A DNA stretch of 64,000 bases from Dentipellis sp. KUC8613 (taxonomy: Eukaryota; Basidiomycota; Agaricomycetes; Russulales; Hericiaceae), in assembly GCA_002286715.1 (NCBI GenBank), contig NSJX01000007.1, positions 313,863 through 377,862 on the forward strand. Direction: 5' to 3'. Under the pieces are notes generated by a model, which was given only the letters and a program-made list of their open reading frames with translations, searched no databases and was not told the DNA's origin. Shown in pieces: positions 50,477 to 62,447 of the stretch (positions are counted from its first letter, which is position 1; each line of letters begins with the position of its first letter). Position numbers and translations under genes: made by a program.

Positions 50477-51695
50477 CGTGTGGAATCTACTTTATCTGAG
50501 TATTGGTGAGTTCGTTTTGTTTGCGTTTAGACGATGACTGAACATGCCGCTAGGATATTGTGTTGTTTCGTGTTTCATTCTTATCTGCAGTGCCGTCGCC
50601 GCCCGTTGCTCCTTGCCCAATTTACCGCGCCCTCACATATCCCTGATCCCCGATCCCCTCTCGCACGCCTACGAGTATTCGCATCTAGTATCTCCCCTTC
50701 CCGTCTCGCCTCGGCTCATCATCTTGTTCTTCTTGGCTCTCCTGCGCTTTGCTCCTGTTGATTCTCGCTGCTTCGATCTCGCCTCTATCACATAGTGTAC
50801 ATCCGTCTCTCTCTGACCCCCCTCTTTAGTGTTCCGTTTCCGCGCGTCTTCTGACCACTCACGGTTTGGACGGTGTTGGTTGCTTTGAAGGGCTGTGGCA
50901 TATGACTGTATGCAAAATACTGCATGAATTGTATGACCCATCGCGCGTCCTTGAGAATCATTGCGGTGTTCGGTGCGTTGTTCCTCGGCTCATTCCTTTT
51001 TTCCACTTCTCGTACGCCCGTGGCCCTGTCCATCTGCAGACGCTCCGCGCACGTCTATCTGCAGACTGGACAGGGATCTCGGCCACGTAGCATGGGGGCT
51101 CTGGTCTTGGTTTACCGAGACCGTCTCCCGTGCTGGATGTGGCTGAGTGCTCCGCATGCAGGCCATAAGAACGGTTCCACGAGTGGTTTTATAAAGTGGA
51201 AAGCCCCTGTGGGGACTCCTCCCGTTGCAAGGCTAGTGCCGGGTACTGGGGTAGTATATGGGGCTTACATGCATAGCGTATGGTGTACTTGTACCATTTT
51301 TGAAACGAGAATGAAAGCTGTTCGTGACGAGTCGACGGAAGAGGAAGTGACTACACAACCACGTTCCCACGGGTGTAAACCGAAGCGACAACGACGCTGT
51401 GGTCAGACACGCTGCCTCCGTCTCGCTTTCCTCTGCTGTCTTCTCCCCGCTGTTTCGTTTCTGGGCACAAACACAGGTGTGTCGAGTGGGCGCTGACGCA
51501 GTCTCCAGGCGGAAATTGGCAGCCTGGACGCAGGCGTCGTCTCCACGTGGTTTTCTTTGCAGCGGCCTTTGATCTTGGAATTCTTTCGCCTCGAGCCTCG
51601 AGCCCCGGCCCTCTGCTGCTGCCCGCCCGCCGCTCGCCCTTTTCTTCCTCGCCCTCTTTTTTCTTCATGGTTCGCTGCCCAGGTAGCCCAACCCA
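50477..51695. other. Intergenic region upstream of the large disordered protein
   Basis: 1.2 kb with the FYR gene 3' end and a promoter. A pyrimidine-rich tract precedes the next start (51570-51690). No coding feature is supported. Confidence 0.45.
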
Positions 51696-54600
51696 ATGAC
51701 CTCCCGCCCCTCCTTCACACACAAGCGGCGTCCTCTGTCGGCCATCTTCCTCGGGCCAGTCACAAACCCTCCGCCCAACCTCCCAGACCTCCCCGAGCCC
51801 CCCAGCCCCGGCGCGCACTCCAGCGGCTCGGGCCTCCCCTCGCCGCCCGCCACGAACTCGACCAGCAGCGGCAGCGCGGGCGACAACAGCACCAGCGGCG
51901 GGAGCATCCGCAGGCGCTCTGCCTCCGATATCAACCCGGACATGATCAATGCCAAACTCGAACGCTCGTTCGGCGGCGCCTCTGCCTCGGCGATGTCCAG
52001 CCCGGACGACGACGGCCGCTTCGACGACGAGGACAACACCGCGAAGCTCACGCAGGGGCGCCGGCGGCAGGCGTCCGCCGAAAACGCGATGGCGCTGCAG
52101 CGTGTGCGCAGCCTGACGGAGCGCAATCGCATGGTGCGTGCTTGCGTGGCTTTTTTGTGGTGCTTGGCTCACCGGTGAACACGATTGTGCTGCTCCGCGT
52201 GTGGCGGACGATGTGCTTTGACCTGCATATATGTGCTTTTACCAGGCCTTGACCAAATTGTCGCGGCTGAACACGCCACCACCCTCCAGTATTTCACGGG
52301 GGTCGCGCTCGACGCTTCCCCCTCTCACCGGTCCCCCCGAGTCAGAAATTGGGTCAACATCCCGCCTCTCCCTCCACTCGCATTCCTACTCCGAACCCCC
52401 CGGCCGCAATCGCGAAAACACGCGCTCTGGCTCGGAGACCGAGCGCGAGAGCCAGCAGCCCTCCTCCAGCTACTATTCCTCCGACGACCAATCCGCCACC
52501 CCGCCCTCATCGCTTTCACACGGACGCTCCAGCACCAGCATGCGACGCAGAGGCGGCTCGCTGCCCGACTCACCCAAGAGCCGCAGAACCCGGGACCGCA
52601 GCCGGGGCTCGTCTCCGGGGCCGTCACAGCGGACGCCTCGAAAACGCGTCGTAATGGCTGCGTCGGGCTCTGACCAGGGCAGAGATAGAGATTATGGGCG
52701 GGACGATTCGCACGATGTGACCACCGCTGCGCTGGCCGCAGTCGCTTCTATGCGTGAACGGAGCCCGACAGGCGGCAGCCGGCGCTCGCGACAGCCGCTG
52801 CCAAAAGAGTTCCGGGACAGCAAAAGAAGGAGTCTGGACGGCAGGGTGCGTGGTCCTTCCATCTTTGGCGCGCACGCGTTGTTGACGTAAATTATGCATT
52901 GCAGCCGCCAGAGCCCACCACTCCGAATCGCGAGCGGCATTACTCGCGGGATACCCCTTCGCCCAAGATCTCGTCTGCAAACTCGTTTTACCATAATCAG
53001 ATATCGCCCCGTCCGCAGCGCACGGCTAGGTTCTCGACTGTGCGCGAGCTCACGCGCCGTCACCAAACGCGATGGGTATCCGAAGATCTTACGTCTGTGA
53101 GGTCGCCATCCGCTGATGACGAGGACGAGGACGATCTGCTCGAGCATAAACGTCCGACATCCAGCGGCGGTGACCGCTCGCGTCCGCAAAAGCAGCGCGG
53201 CGGGAGTATGGAGAATTCGCTGGGGACCCGTCTGGTCGGTGGAAGCCTCCGCGCGGCCGGCATTGGCATGCGCCGGGACGACGGCGCCGTTGGCCCCAAC
53301 AATGGCGACGACGACGTCTTTGCGCCGCCAGATCGTTCGGACGCACAAGGACGCACGCACAGAAGACCGAGATCGAGTGGCACACCCTCGAATTGGGACG
53401 AAGGTGCCAGCATTGCCGGTCCAAGCAGAAACAGTGGCCCTTCAAGAACCTCCGACCGGTCTGCTTCGAATGTCCTCTATGATCCGCGAACCCCGGCGAA
53501 CGTTGGCCTGCGCTATCGCGAAGAGCGCGGCGCGCACACGGGACCGCACACTAGGGCCGCGACTTCCATGGCAGACTACCGCAACCACGACGATCCGCTG
53601 CCTCCGAGGACTGCACCACCCGGACTGCGCACGTACAAGTCCACGTACGCCCTCGACAGAGATCGCGAGGGCATTGGTTCAAGCTCAGTCGCGAGTGGCA
53701 GCCGGCCCGCGGCTCACCAGTTGGCGCCGCTCCAGGCACCGATGCTGCAGGAACGGACGTATGGCTCTCCGCGCGTGCGGTCGAAGCGGCTCTCTGGCAA
53801 TGGCCAGCCGAAGGCTCTGTCTGCGGCGGATCAACAGGCGATCGAGCATATCCGGCTCATGGACGAGTCGTTGACGATGTTCGAGACGCTACTGTCGCGC
53901 TTGCCGCCGATGGGCGATACGTCCAAGACCACGATCCCGGAGCTCTTCCGCGACGCGCAGAGCATCGTGCGGTACTCGGAGCAGGTCAATGGTATGCTGC
54001 GGGCGGGAACGAACCGCGCGCTGGAGCGGCAAATCGACTCTGAGCTCTCGGACGGCGCGACACCGATCGACATGGTCACGCTCTGGAATGACGTCGGTAA
54101 CGACTTCAGAGACTGCATGCGGGTGAGCGACGAGCTTGTGCGCACGATGACTGGGTTCCTTTTGGGTGTGGGCAAGGTGCTGAGGGACTCAGGATCGACG
54201 GCGGCGGGGCTGCAGCATCTGCGGGGTGCGAGTTTAGACGAGGATGCGGCGCGGAGGCTGGTGGGCGATGCGCGGTCCGCGGGAAGTGGAGGCGGTGGGA
54301 GTGATAAACGGAGTAGTACGGATGGGAGGCGGAGCGCGGAGACAAGGCGGAGTTGGGATTTGGTGCGGATGACGGAGAGGGAGAAAGAGAAAGAAAAGGA
54401 CAGGGAGAGGGAGAGGGAAAGGGACACGCTTAGAAGGGCGCCGAGCAGGCTTGATGGCCTGCTTCCTGCGAACAGGTCGGCGTCGTCTATGCTCAGAGAT
54501 CGCGACAGATCAACAATCAGAGACCGTCTCGACCTGGATCCCGAAGAAGCGTCTCCGTCTCCTGTAGTTGGTCCGCGCAATGGCCTTTCTGGTTCGACAA

Positions 54601-55418
54601 GGCGATTGTACACTCCCAGGGATCGCGATGGCCACACACCGAGTACTCTGCCCAAACCCGAGCTGGCGACAATCGAAAGTCAGGAGGCACTGAACGATTA
54701 CGAGCCTTCTCCCACCCCTGCCCCTCGCCCTCGCTACCCTTCAAGCGTGAACCCGGAACGCTATCGCACCCTGCCACCTCTGTCCATACCGCCGCCTCTC
54801 CCAACTCTTCCCTCCGAGACAGCAAATCTCGGCCGGCGCGCCTCTGCAGGGTATCGAAAAACCTCTACCACGTCCAATGTCACCGTCCGTGGGGCCCCGA
54901 ATTTCGCCATCTCGACTCCCAGTGCGACGACTGCCCTCACCCCGCATACCGTCTCCAACAGTATCACCCCCGATAAGCAGGCATTCCCTCTCACTCGGAG
55001 CGACTCGTCTTCGGACACGTCGAGAAAAAATAACGTGACGTTCTCTCGCTCATCGACGGTATCTGTCTCCGCTTTGAACGGATTGGCGCAACGCGATGGC
55101 CGAAAGCGGACCACCTCTGCCTCATCATCGGAAGTTGCAGTGCACGACGAACCTCTTTCTGCCACTGCTGCTCGGGCGGCCCGAATCACTCAGACGCCTG
55201 TCACTCGAACGCCACGTTCAGGATCCGACACTGAACGTCCGCCGTTTTCGACCCTTGGGCGGCGCACTCTGGGCGCGCGAAATAGAGTGTCGTTAGACGA
55301 TGCGCTGGAAGAGGAAGCCAGAGGCGGCGAACGTAGCGGATCAAGCAGCCAGTCGCAGACGATGAGGCTTCCCGCCAAGAGAGAGCGGCGGAGAACAGTC
55401 ACCGAAATATTCTCATGA
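51696..55418 (+). CDS. Large, mostly disordered protein with one conserved-looking helical block
   Basis: Exons 51696-52133, 52246-52845 and 52905-55418 give 1183 aa. I do not recognise the family. Most of the chain is Ser/Arg/Pro/Asp-rich and low complexity, with many SP, RS and RDR motifs. One segment at about residues 670-800 looks folded and helical, starting LSAADQQAIEHIRLMDESL and continuing through TIPELFRDAQSIVRYSEQVN and MVTLWNDVGNDFRDCMRVSD to a hydrophobic TGFLLGVGKVL. A highly charged (EK/ER)n run follows at about 865-885. The start is MTSRPSFTHKRRPLSAIF; the basic motif and Ser-rich context could suit a cytoskeletal, polarity or nuclear scaffold protein, but this is a guess. Frame continuity over 2.5 kb in exon 3 and clean phase-0 introns support it being a real gene. 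Confidence 0.82.
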
Positions 55419-56297
55419 GTCGTTCCCAACAAGCTTGAAATTCTCTGTTCATATCACTTGGTATGTCCTCCTGCGCATGGGTAATTTCGTCTTTGCTGAT
55501 GAAAGGCCGTTTAGTGTTCATACAATGTTTTTTCTTGCCTTTTTCATGTTTTTATTGGGCTCGCCGTTCGCCCGCGGTCGAGCCTGTTATTTTTCTCCCC
55601 CCTCTCGGACTAGTTATGTCTCCTTCCAGTGTCCACCCTTTGTTCCGGGTTCATCTCCTTTCAACGGCCGTTCACGTTCCATGGTGAGCCGTAAATAACT
55701 CTCTCTTCCCTGTTCCCCTTTTCCCTTGGTCGGCCCTCTTTGTGACAGTAAGTGTCCTTATAGCAGTTCTCCCGGCGCAAATGTGTTTATGGGCTCATGC
55801 ACGAGTATGACGAACGAAGCTTTGCCGATGTTTTTGTTACCTGTGTTGACGAATACGTACTCTACCCCTACTTAGAGCTGCGTAGTAATGAGATGATGAT
55901 CAACCAGATATTGTATGCCTGTGCAGGAGTGCGAATCATTGCTATGGTGATCCTTCTTTCCCCTCCTGGCGTGCATTGCGCATGTGTGCCGCAGGACTTG
56001 CTGGCGGCATAAGACGCGTTTATGTTCATGTGGCCGACGGACTCTCGGAATCTGATGTGGCACAAGAAGGTGTGACGGAAGACTTTCAGTTATGACCAAC
56101 CAACCGCTCGCGGGTCTCAGCAGCTGGTGGATACACGCCCCCCAACCGTTCTCACCAGCACTGCGTACGCGCGTGCGGAGCATTTGCTAACCGTCCGTCT
56201 GAACCGCAATGCGCACCTGTAAAACTGGCAAGCCCGGGATTCCCTAGCCCCAGCGGTCTGCAGACTGCTCTCGTCTCGTCTAGTCTCCGCCTCGACC
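55419..56297. other. Intergenic region downstream of the disordered-protein gene
   Basis: About 880 bp with 3' end and promoter sequence; the first 300 bp are T-rich on the plus strand. No gene is supported. Confidence 0.45.
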
Positions 56298-57670
56298 ATG
56301 GCACCCGAGTTCGACTTCGTCTCTGACACCTCGCGCTACGAATCCACGGCAGGCGCGCTCGCGCTGTCGGTGCTGGTCCTCGCGATCGCGGTCCTGCGGA
56401 ACATCCTCGAGGACAAGGAGAAGGCCAAGGGCCAGACCCCGCCCTTCAGTTTCGTCCGCAGGATCTTGCCCGAGGGCGTGTACTTCAATCTCGTGCGGGA
56501 CGATCCAGAGCCTGGCAATGGGAGAGCCAATTGCGAGGCGCAGGGCCTCCGGACCGCGAGCGCGGGTGACGCTGGCGCGCAGGTACGATCGGGCACGGCT
56601 CGGGTGGATGGATGTCTTGTGCCTGATCTGACAGTGACTTCGTCGATTGCTTGCAGGTTAGCGACACAGCGGGCGCTGCTGCGCTGGGAGACGTACAGCT
56701 GGACATGGACATGACGAACGTTACGAATGTTACGAACGACACGAACGACACGAATACGCGTGCGAGCGGGCCGCAGTGGGACTGCACCCTAGGCGAAAGA
56801 AATGCGCTGGACAATGCGGAGGAGCGGGCGATGTTCCGGAAGAAGATGGCGAGTGTGGAGTCGGCGCTGCAAGGAATTACAGACAACTTCCACGCTGCGA
56901 TGGTCGAAGTCAAGAAGCGCCGGGCGCGGTGGGAGAAGGAGCGCGCGGCGTTCATCGCGCGGGAGAAGGAGCTGCAGGGGCTCTACTGGGGCGAGCGGCA
57001 CGAAAATGCGGGGCTTCGGGCGCAGTGCGCTGAACTCGAGGCCTGGGCGAAAAATCTTGAAGAGCGAAACGATAAGGCGGAGGAAGAGAAGGTCTGGATG
57101 GAGGAGACGCACAAGGCTAGGGTTAACCACGTGGAGGGCACGATGCGCTGGATGAGCAAGATGCTGAAGAGCAGAGAGCTCGAGCTGCTGGATCTTCGAG
57201 ATGAGCTCGCGAAGGTTCGCGAAGAGAAGATGGCCGACACGGAGGCTCCCACCGCGGACGACGCAGCGCAAGAATCCGGAGGCGCCGCGGACAGCGTGGC
57301 ACAAGATTCCACACAAACCGCGGACTACGAGCTGGCCATCGTCCCTTTCCCGATGCGCCGCGTGCCGTGCACGCCCGAGTCCCCGACCCCAGTCTGCGCC
57401 CGCGACCGCTCCTTGCTGCGTGAAGGCGTTCTGATCCGAGAGGCCTTGCGGGCGCACGGGGGCGGGACACAGGTCTGCAAGTGGGATATGGTGGCGCGTT
57501 GCCTTCCGCAGTCGCTGGAGGCGGGAGTGACGAGGGCGGCAGCTCCGCGGGATAGGGTTCTCAGTCGGGCGAGAGACGCCGCCGGGCCTTCGAAGATTCC
57601 GCGCCCATTGAGGGATGGACAGAGCGTCCTTGCGGCTGTACCAGTGGTCGGGTTCCCAGATGGACGCTGA
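56298..57670 (+). CDS. Predicted single-pass membrane, coiled-coil protein of unknown function
   Basis: Two exons, 56298-56582 and 56657-57670, give 432 aa. Family not recognised. A hydrophobic segment GALALSVLVLAIAVLRNIL (about 18-36) directly precedes a basic, charged stretch, suggesting a signal-anchor. A threonine/asparagine tandem (NVTNVTNDTNDTNT) near 115-128 is encoded by repeated ACGAAC/ACGAAT units. A long heptad-rich coiled coil spans about 150-295, with WEKERAAFIAREKELQGLYW and KNLEERNDKAEEEKVWMEET. The C-terminal part is polar with basic clusters. It could be a membrane-tethered scaffold. The NxT sites would be glycosylated only if that part faces the lumen, and topology is not certain. 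Confidence 0.78.
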
Positions 57671-58502
57671 GTGGCTTACGTTGCGTGCGCAGTATGAGAA
57701 AACCTGTATTCCGTTTGATTTTAGTGTCGACTGTATGTACTACCTAGAAATGACGCTGTAAGATGTGAAGTCAAACTCTTTGCGAATGTGCCAGAGCCAG
57801 ATGATCGTCGATCAAGTGGAATACATGGCGCGGACGAAATGTCCTGAAATACTGACCGTCCGACATCGAATCTGCCCGGCGACGCATGGAAGTCATCGCA
57901 ACAGCCTGCCTCGTGTGAACAGCGAAGAAGATAGCGGTGCAGACTCGCCATGTTGTATTCATCCATGGTGGCCATGTGGTTATTGGAAGGCCGCGCTGGG
58001 CAAAGAAGCTGCCCAAGCGATGGCTGTTCAGCAGAGCTTCTCAGGCCTCTCAGGGTTTTCTGTACCAGGCTGCTTGGCGAAAAGGCAGCCAACTACCGCT
58101 GGAGATTAGCCGCAGGGCTCGAGCCAAATTCGAAACAAAGCATGAGATCGCGGCCTCGCAGATTCCCAAATTGCGTCGCAGGCCGTTTCAGAATAGCGGG
58201 CGGGTTGTATAAGGAGGGTGCGCAGCGATGTGGGAGAAAGCACCAAGGCTGGAAACCTTGGAGCTTTACATTCACGTACGCTGCGCTGGCCGCACAAGAT
58301 TGCTGTCGAAGAGAACAATTACGGGGCTGATCGGCATTGTCTATTCGCTCGACACGCTGAGTCAGCACCTTACGGCTCATTGTCTCGTCCATAAATAGTA
58401 ACCGGCAGCATTCTGGGCGCGGAACTGTGGTCCTCGCCGGCCGACTCCCGTACTTGTTCTTCTCTCTCCTCTCTCTCCACCATCCCCTCCCGACTCCCAG
58501 AG
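57671..58502. other. Intergenic region upstream of the secreted-protein gene
   Basis: About 830 bp. It has a CT-rich tract just before the start (58455-58500). A plausible promoter; no gene seen. Confidence 0.45.
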
Positions 58503-59870
58503 ATGCCCCAGTCGGCCCTCTTTTTCCTTCTTTTATCCCTCGCCGCATTCTCGCATGCCCTCACAAACCCTCGCGACCATCCACCAAGTCCCTTCAATAG
58601 GCGCAGCTCACGCAATGTCCCTTCACAAGGTTTCTATGATCCAAGAGACAACGGCGGAAGCTTCTTAACAGTATGCCTGCGTCAACTCTTTACGGTTCTT
58701 GTACTTATATGGCTCACAGAAAGTGGATGGCACCAGCCCTCCGGGGCTGCACGAACCAATAAATGCAGTTATTCTCGGTACTTCCGATGATACGGTGCTC
58801 GTAGATCAGCAGGCAAACGGTGGTTTGCGCAATTACTTCCTGTGAGTACTAATACACAGTGTCTCACGCAGCGCGTTCAATTTGTGGCAGATCTTTCGGC
58901 TTCAGCGGCGAATGCCTGGGGCAGCACGAAGGAAATGACCAAGGTGCAGACCTTGGTGACGGCAACGGAATCAGTAAGTGCACGTCCTTCATTGCATCTA
59001 ATTCACTTCTAACTGTCTCTAGAAAATGAGACTGCCGTGATACGGTGGGACTATGGCGATCCGACCGTTGGCACCTGCCAAGAGACAATACAGGGGGGTA
59101 ACCACTTCAGGTATTGGGTTCAGGATGGAGGTCAGGCAAACAGGTACGTATACCACATCAACTTGTTTTCGCCATGGTCAGGCTAACGCCTCATCTCTTT
59201 CAGTGGTGCTGTGTTTTTGGCGGTGTCGTACGAGCTGCCGGCGAAACGTATGTTTCATCCACAGGATCACTGTTATGTCTGTAGCTCATCGTCTATTTTT
59301 AGTGCAACACGATATCATCTTCCAAGGGTAAGCCTCTCGCGAGCTTCTTCATTCAGGACTATAACTCATCCATACCTCAGATACAACTTGGGCCGGTACG
59401 CTCACATCAGCGTCGCCTATGCAACACATTTCTAATTGTTTCTTCACTAGTGATTGGCTCGTAGGGAATGCAACAGCGCAATCCCAGATCATTCCGACAA
59501 CCAACCTCACAAATACAACTACATTCTCAGGGCAGACGTCCTTCGGTGGCTACGTTTACCAGACCGACGTGTCTTACGCGTCCGGCTTCTTGGTCAATGG
59601 ATCTCAGGGGATCAATCATTTCCTCTCGGTTGGTGCGAACGGAACCAATGCCATCGATGGACTGGTCGCTCTGTTGAACGTCAAGGTACTCACGAAACCT
59701 AGCGGGGCAGCATCGTAAGCTCTGACAAAGGCGCATCTTGACTTTGTAAGCTGAAGTATTTCCTTAGGTCGAGTGCCTCACATGGCCCAAGACCACTTGA
59801 GTGGCCATTGTCAATAGCCCTCCTTATCGGAGTGTTCGCCGCCATCAGCACGATGGCCACCTTCCCTTAG
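58503..59870 (+). CDS. Secreted protein with hydrophobic C-terminus, possibly GPI-anchored
   Basis: Nine exons (58503-58670, 58720-58841, 58891-58973, 59023-59143, 59204-59247, 59303-59327, 59381-59395, 59451-59714, 59768-59870) total 945 nt, giving 314 aa. A signal peptide covers about residues 1-20 (ALFFLLLSLAAFSHA). The middle is rich in Gly, Asp and Asn, with NxT sites (NET, NAT, NLT, NTT, NGT) and two cysteines (ECLG, GTCQ) that may pair. The tail has a Ser/Ala-rich stretch followed by WPLSIALLIGVFAAISTMA, the layout of a GPI-attachment signal. Family and function are not recognised; a cell-surface or secreted beta-sandwich protein is possible. Exons 6 and 7 are only 25 and 15 nt, yet joining them keeps the frame and reads LQHDIIFQGYNLGRDWLVGN. 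Confidence 0.8.
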
Positions 59871-60744
59871 CTTACCATAGACCGCAGCATCGACCCTACT
59901 TAGACGGACACTTTAGTTGCCATTACTTATTGACATTGCTTCCATCCTCATCCCAACCCAGCGGACTCTTACGTTGTTTCAATGTGATTGCGTCGCTTCG
60001 CCCCACGCGCGCAGGCTGCGCGTCCACCCCACACTTCCATATCCTTCCTGGTTCTCCCTTACCATCTCCTACCATAGTCCCGACACCACGAGCTTTCCGT
60101 TGCTATCGCCACTGTCACTTACGATCTCTGTTTATGTCTGCAGCATCTATACCATCATCAGACCTCAATCTCAGGAAGGATCCTTGTTTGTATCTGTACT
60201 TATGAATTTTATTGCAGCTCCCGTAGACTATTTTACTTCTTGCCTGCTGGTCTCGTCCGCCGGGGCGACTTGCCAGCGCGCGCTCCATAGTGGTGGCGAA
60301 AGGCTAAAACTTTCTGGGGCTTGCGGCGGAGCAGGCTCCCTGCGCTAGTGGGTGGTTATCTAAATACTTTACTACGTACTCTTGGCGGTCATCATGAATT
60401 TCAGGGTGCCGGGTCTCGTCATGGTAGTGCGCTTAGACCGTTGGCGCTGCGAACCCCTGTGTATTTCAATCCCCAAGACCCTGGAGGTTCGGATGAGGCT
60501 CAAATTCACGACATCTGGACTCCGGAAGTGTTGTCCAGTTCGAATTCATTCGTCACGATCGCGCGGGGTGTGTATGAATTTCGAAGCATGTCCAGCCCTG
60601 TACAAAATGTGATTGTAAATGAACCCTTGAAGGGGAGGCGATCAGTACTTTTGGGTAATCTACCGGTACAAGCTAAGCTGTATATGTACAACAGTACAAG
60701 AAACAGAGGTAGCAACAGGTCTAATAAGCGTACACACCCCACCC
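59871..60744. other. Region between convergent genes with an unassigned open frame
   Basis: 874 bp between the secreted-protein stop and the eIF3i stop. A plus-strand frame open from about 60321 to 60752 has mixed composition ([20 protein letters not shown], then [14 protein letters not shown]) but lacks an ATG at its start and overlaps the eIF3i 3' end by a few bases. It may be chance, a decayed gene or a missed exon. Confidence 0.35.
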
Positions 60745-62140
60745 TCAGTTGAGGATCTCCAGGTCGCCGTATGGCTTTGCCTTGAAGTAGCTCTCGTCGA
60801 AATGGTGCACGCGCACGAAACCGTCCTCGCCTCCTGACGCGTACGCGATGCCTTGTGGGTGGATGGCGATCCTGCGCAGGAGGTATCGTTAGCGCATGTG
60901 CGCGGCGGGCTGTGCGTGAATATGGTACGTACGTGTTGACAGGGCCGAAGTGGCCCTTCACCCGCCCGACTTCCTCCTCGAAGACCTTGTGCCAGAAACG
61001 CGTCTCGAATTTGCCCTGTCGCGCCGATGTCGTCGTGACGTTCATCGCTTCCTGACCACCACCAAGGAGCACCTGAAAGAAGGGTCAGCACGCCGTCTTC
61101 ATCGTGAACAGTAGAGTAACCGCCTACATAGGGTTGGTTCGGTGCCAATGCCGCGCTGTTCAATGGTGTTTCTGTGCTGAAAGTTTTGAGCACTCGCAGT
61201 GTCTTGGCGTCGTGTATCTGAATAATGGATGCATCAGTGAAAACTAGCTCATGATGTGTCGATATGCATACCCGGGCTGTCTTGTCTTTGCTGCTGGTAA
61301 TGAAGTACGACCTGTCTGCGCTAAGTTGCAGGTCGGTGACAACATCCATATGCGCGCGCTCGTTGCTGAGGACCTCGTCTCCAGTTTTGGCGTCGAACAG
61401 AGCGACCTTTCCGGACTCGTGGCCGGTGAGGATCAGCCCTGACATGTATGGGAATGCGCAGACGGTCGGCTTCGAGCCTATGGGGTGGAACAGCGATATG
61501 GGCTCCTGGCTTTCTGCAGGCGAGAAAACTGTCAGCAGCGAACGACTGCGACATAGAAAGCTAACGCACGGTTCGTCCCATCTCCCTCTCGGTTGATGTT
61601 AAACACACGGATGGCACCCTGGTGACCCATACGCTGCTCTGTGATACAGACGATCTGGTCGTCTTCCTCGTTGAACGCGACGTGCTTCACGGCAGTCGGG
61701 AACTCCCACACGAACAGGCACTTGCCCGTCTGCACCGACCACAGACGCATCTCGTTATCGGCAGATCCAGTCACCATGAATCTCGATTGCGCTGCATCAC
61801 GAAAATCAATCGACAGAGGAGAAAGGTGCGTGCCCTCGTGCACTCACAGTCGACGTCGATTGTCCATACTGCGCCGTTATGCCCGTCGTACGTTCCTAGC
61901 CGCTCTCCATTATGAGAGTACCAGACATTGATGGTAAGATCTTTTGAACAGGAGAAAAGGAGATCGCCCTCCCGGTTGAACTTGATCTGGGTCAGTGACC
62001 GCTCGTGGCCTATACGAGTTCATATATGAAGTTGCTACAATCTCAAGCAAGCGGTGTGGTCTCACCTTGCAGCAAAATGGGCCTCTACGAATACAATTTC
62101 GTCAGCCTTTCTACCGTAGATGAGTATGGACACATACCAT
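60745..62140 (-). CDS. TIF34: Translation initiation factor eIF3 subunit i (WD40 protein)
   Basis: Seven-bladed WD40 core subunit of eIF3 that binds eIF3b and eIF3g during start-codon scanning. Eight exons (62140-62138, 62084-62066, 62009-61848, 61791-61570, 61513-61272, 61217-61128, 61072-60933, 60871-60745) total 1005 nt, giving 334 aa, the family's usual length. It begins [19 protein letters not shown], a near-universal eIF3i start, and ends [21 protein letters not shown] repeats include [42 protein letters not shown] and [14 protein letters not shown]. Coding exon 1 is only the ATG and exon 2 is 19 nt; no other ATG gives the conserved N-terminus. It is divergent from the RIF1-like gene across 307 bp. 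Confidence 0.95.
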
Positions 62141-62447
62141 GGTAATGGTGTGAGGTTTTGTGGGGATCTAACAGAGGATTACAAGGACTTTGGGTTTTCC
62201 AAGGCACGAAGCTGAAGACCAGATACTTTTCGTGTCACGCGCAAGTCACGGAGCCGTGACCGAGTCAGTCACTTTCACACGTGAGTCGAACAATTGGGCG
62301 CGTCCGAGTCCGCGTCTCCGCATCCGTCAACCGCTGTGGACAGATATGTTGAAGTAGCCCGGCACGAGGCCCGCGTTCTCTCTCGGTCTCTCAGGCTTGT
62401 TCTTAACTTATAGGTCACGTTCACTGGCATGCTTTCTGCAGGCCGCC
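62141..62447. promoter_or_regulatory. Short bidirectional upstream region of TIF34 and the RIF1-like gene
   Basis: 307 bp between two divergent start codons, so both core promoters and 5' UTRs must fit here. It contains CACGTGAG at 62279-62286 (an E-box CACGTG) and GTCACGGAGCCGTGAC at about 62243-62258, a perfect 16-bp palindrome and a candidate factor-binding site. No TATA box is evident. Confidence 0.55.

Noticed and set aside
60660..61445. Uninterrupted 261-codon minus-strand frame in TIF34
   Set aside because: It reads through introns 5 and 6 and leaves the conserved WD40 frame; the spliced 334-aa model fits the family end to end.
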